The notes under the pieces were generated by a model. That model was not told where the DNA came from, searched no databases, and worked only from the letters and a program-made list of their open reading frames with translations. The position numbers and the translations under genes are program-made. A stretch of 64,000 nt of DNA from Oceanobacillus sp. J11TS1 (lineage in GTDB: Bacteria; Bacillota; Bacilli; Bacillales; Amphibacillaceae): NCBI RefSeq assembly GCF_018333215.1, contig NZ_BORO01000001.1, positions 1-64,000 of the forward strand. Direction: 5' to 3'. Within the stretch, counting starts at the first letter, position 1. The number at the start of each line of letters is the position of its first letter. Positions 63,383-64,000 of this stretch are shown here, one piece after another.

Positions 63383-63862
63383 TTACTTATTTGGCGGGAT
63401 AGATAGCCAAGGACGAAGGGGCGGAGTATCCCTAATAATGGTAACTTTGGGATAATAGCTTGACAGCAGATATAAAGTATCTAGACATCGTCTTTTATGT
63501 GATTCGAAAGAAAATGGGTGCTGTTGGAGTTGTACTTTAAGGTCAAGAATCTGCTTCCGGATTTTATTTTTCATGTATTCTTGGGAATCATCAGGTGCAT
63601 CAATAGTACTGGCATAATAAGAAATATTTTCAAACGAGTCTGTTTGTTGAAAAAAATGGTAATGTATTTTTTCAAGTAAGGAGAGGGAAAAAAGCAGCTT
63701 TCTTTCAAATTTTTCTTTTTCTGAATCGGATATTTTCCTCCTGTTTTCATAGAACAAATAATAATAATCTGTGAGGAAAGACAAGAAAATGTGTGTGAAA
63801 GCGTTATAATTCAATTCGCATACATGTAATTTCTCTTCTATGGCTGAATCACTGCACATCAT
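63383..63862 (-). CDS. Hypothetical helical protein
   Basis: 159 residues (or 158 from the second ATG), strongly helical, with aromatic-rich T-D-Y-Y-Y-L-F-Y and a C-terminal P-P-L-R-P-W-L-S-I-P-P. GAAGGAGAAA site. It seems to be co-transcribed with the GT at 62304 and the Cys-rich gene upstream (15 bp). No family recognised. Confidence 0.6.
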   Translation of the reverse strand: MMCSDSAIEEKLHVCELNYNAFTHIFLSFLTDYYYLFYENRRKISDSEKEKFERKLLFSLSLLEKIHYHFFQQTDSFENISYYASTIDAPDDSQEYMKNKIRKQILDLKVQLQQHPFSFESHKRRCLDTLYLLSSYYPKVTIIRDTPPLRPWLSIPPNK

Positions 63863-63877
63863 TTTCTCCTTCCCCCT

Positions 63878-64000
63878 TTATTCATCGGAGCATGGTTTGT
63901 GTTCGCGGCATTTTTTACAATGACAATCTGATGAAGAATGGTAACCCATTTCTTCATAGAAATTATTACTGCACCCCCGCTCTTTGGATTTTGACTTTTT
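63878..64000 (-). CDS. Cys-rich small protein, partial (3' end)
   Basis: The last 40 codons of a minus-strand gene entering from the right edge. Contains R-G-C-S-N-N-F, D-C-H-C-K-K-C-R and P-C-S-D-E, i.e. several Cys in C-x-C-x2-C spacing. Basic at the start of the visible part. Possibly a spore-surface or metal-binding protein; the start is outside the window. Confidence 0.6.
   Translation of the reverse strand, partial: KKSKSKERGCSNNFYEEMGYHSSSDCHCKKCREHKPCSDE

Overview
The window looks like chromosomal DNA from a low-GC, endospore-forming member of the Bacillaceae, probably an Oceanobacillus/Virgibacillus-type genus (inference). The evidence is AGGAGG-type ribosome sites, frequent TTG/GTG starts, an S-box riboswitch, a T-box-type leader, PhoP-type direct repeats, a gamma-type SASP-like gene, YfhD, YndM/DUF2512, FbpB-like and YmcC-like proteins. 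I see no rRNA, tRNA, CRISPR array, prophage or intact insertion sequence.

Layout. 0-6 kb: a TetR regulator divergent from a ymcC-like/HXXEE membrane operon with paired operator arms, small proteins, an alpha/beta hydrolase, an IS3 OrfA relic and a HEPN-MNT (HepT-MntA type) pair. 6-14 kb: a DASS carboxylate transporter, a ClbS/DfsB-like gene cut by a nonsense codon, an S-box riboswitch driving a MetE-C-like methyltransferase, then a BAAT-type acyl hydrolase, a GNAT and a cupin. 14-20 kb: a regulator / ABC ATPase / permease / kinase module, a second ABC pair and a lipoprotein. 20-34 kb: spore protein, protease relic plus GC-rich leader before a patatin, topoisomerase III, alkaline phosphatase with a Pho box, an amidohydrolase with one in-frame stop, a 20-bp-period repeat array, a structured leader before a guanine-deaminase-like gene, and an MFS exporter. 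34-42 kb: a long type-2 isoleucyl-tRNA synthetase behind a T-box-like leader and two terminators, a hydroxyacid dehydrogenase, a frameshifted SDR, an Asp/Asn-rich gene pair and a broken TetR gene. 42-53 kb: an ABC exporter operon divergent from a two-component system, a second two-component system with a LolA-like lipoprotein and its broken partial copy, then a run of tiny membrane proteins. 53-64 kb: RNase H-like protein, a deleted DHA2 exporter, GNAT, YfhD, an AAHS transporter, and a probable spore-surface cluster with two glycosyltransferase-TPR proteins and a Cys-rich protein running off the edge.

How the genes work together. Several units pair a sensor with an exporter: 14.2-17.6 kb resembles the Bacillus YcbLMNO/Bcr-type peptide-resistance layout, and 42.9-51 kb combines ABC exporter, two kinases and a lipoprotein, suggesting cell-envelope stress or antimicrobial-peptide defence. 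Metabolic control is visible in DNA or RNA: S-box (methionine), Pho box (phosphate), a T-box-like leader (aminoacylation).

The window is rich in gene decay: about a dozen genes are relics or carry single disabling changes (nonsense, frameshift or internal deletion). Some of the single-base cases could be sequencing errors and need read-level confirmation. All functional calls are from reading the sequence; no database search was run.
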